In this document: in pieces, positions 13,092 to 13,374 of the stretch | How positions within the stretch are numbered: position 1 is the stretch's first letter | Layout of the letters: the number at the start of each line of letters is the position of its first letter | Assembly: GCA_905215125.1 (NCBI GenBank) | Contig: CAJMOV010000025.1 | Location: 1 to 13,374 of the forward strand | Reading direction: 5' to 3' | DNA from: an uncultured bacterium | Lineage (GTDB): Bacteria; Bacillota; Clostridia; Oscillospirales; Butyricicoccaceae | Length of the DNA stretch: 13,374 nucleotides | The notes under the pieces: generated by a model | The model's input: the letters and a program-made list of their open reading frames with translations, nothing else | The model's database searches: none | Told to the model about the DNA's origin: nothing | Translations under genes and position numbers: made by a program

Positions 13092-13152
13092 GCTCACATG
13101 TTTTTGTAAGCCATTGTTTCGTGTATGTCTTACAAAAGCATGTGGGCTTTTT
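13092..13152 (+). terminator. Intrinsic-terminator-like hairpin inside the csp leader
   Basis: Nineteen-base arms at 13092-13110 and 13129-13147 pair fully with two G-U wobbles around an 18-nt loop, and TTTTT follows at 13148-13152. It lies between the csp promoter and the csp ribosome site and points in the same direction, so it would stop most transcripts after about 80 nt unless prevented. On the other strand there is no T-tract. A second small hairpin, CTTCG-cctc-CGAAG (13154-13167), follows before the ribosome site. Confidence 0.8.
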
Positions 13153-13197
13153 CCTTCGCCTCCGAAGTACGATATTCTAAATGGGAGGTACCTTGCA

Positions 13198-13374
13198 ATG
13201 AACACAGGTACGGTAAAGTGGTTTAACGAGGCCAAGGGCTATGGCTTCATCTCCAACGACAACGGCGGCGAGGATGTTTTCGTCCATTTCTCGGCCATCA
13301 TCGCCGACGGCTTCAAGACCCTGGCCGAAGGCCAGAAGGTCACCTTTGACACCGAGCAGGATCCGAAGAGCACC
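13198..13374 (+). CDS. Cold-shock protein, CspA family (3' end outside window)
   Basis: Small RNA/ssDNA-binding protein with one OB-fold cold-shock domain, usually about 65-70 residues, of which 59 codons are in the window. It starts MNTGTVKWFNEAKGYGFIS, with RNP1 as KGYGFI (13-18) and RNP2 as DVFVHF (26-31), both intact. Such proteins act as RNA chaperones that melt structure and can cause antitermination. The ATG at 13198 follows GGGAGG (13183-13188). The frame is open a further 36 codons upstream to an ATG at 13090, but that start has no ribosome site and would add unrelated sequence. It is transcribed away from the hyd operon, from its own promoter, through a terminator-like leader hairpin. 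Confidence 0.95.
   Translation, partial: MNTGTVKWFNEAKGYGFISNDNGGEDVFVHFSAIIADGFKTLAEGQKVTFDTEQDPKST

Noticed and set aside
13090..13197. 36-codon in-frame N-terminal extension of the cold-shock protein
   Set aside because: There is no ribosome site before the ATG at 13090, the segment is the terminator hairpin itself, and the family normally begins at the MNTGTVKWF start, which has GGGAGG before it.
1..13374. CRISPR array, insertion sequence or tRNA gene
   Set aside because: No regularly spaced repeats, transposase-like frames with terminal inverted repeats, or cloverleaf sequences were seen on either strand.

Overview
The window looks like chromosomal DNA of a Gram-positive anaerobe of the class Clostridia, possibly an Oscillospirales-type gut commensal. 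The grounds are AGGAGG-type ribosome sites, near-consensus sigma-A promoters, an NAD-linked trimeric [FeFe]-hydrogenase and clostridial-style sensory hydrogenase genes. The genes are GC-rich and the longest intergenic region is AT-rich. Taxonomy is inferred, not seen directly.

Layout. All genes are on the minus strand except the last. Reading from high to low coordinates: (a) 12963-13374, a short divergent spacer and a plus-strand cold-shock protein gene cut by the window edge, with its own promoter and a terminator-like hairpin in its leader. (b) 12962-5248, the hydrogenase operon: promoter, an unusual GC-rich leader of about 190 nt, then hydC, hydB, hydA, two stand-alone [2Fe-2S] thin ferredoxins, a PAS-containing sensory hydrogenase (hydS type) and a SpoIIE/PP2C phosphatase. 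Most of these genes overlap or nearly touch. (c) 5247-3934, a promoter starting three bases past the phosphatase stop, a fluoride (crcB-motif) riboswitch with a terminator expression platform, and a CPA2-type cation/proton antiporter. (d) 3854-3149, a single gene with its own strong promoter, encoding a PUA/EVE-like reader domain plus a short C-terminal module and no nuclease. (e) 3148-2333, an AT-rich stretch with no recognisable gene, holding a strong orphan hairpin and repeated motifs. (f) 2348-1, a solute-binding lipoprotein and the start of a DppB/OppB-type permease, the beginning of a peptide/opine/nickel-family ABC importer operon.

How the parts work together. HydABC is expected to couple NADH and ferredoxin to hydrogen by electron bifurcation or confurcation. 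The hydS-type protein, with an H-cluster domain, extra Fe-S clusters, a PAS domain and a coiled coil, probably senses hydrogen or redox state and passes the signal to the phosphatase next to it. The antiporter beside the operon might suggest energy coupling, but its leader indicates that it is a fluoride-response gene.

The most notable observations are the fluoride riboswitch on the antiporter, the reader protein without an effector nuclease, the enzyme-plus-sensor-plus-phosphatase operon with four Cys-x4-C/Cys-x3-C [2Fe-2S] modules, and the premature-terminator architectures in the csp and hyd leaders.
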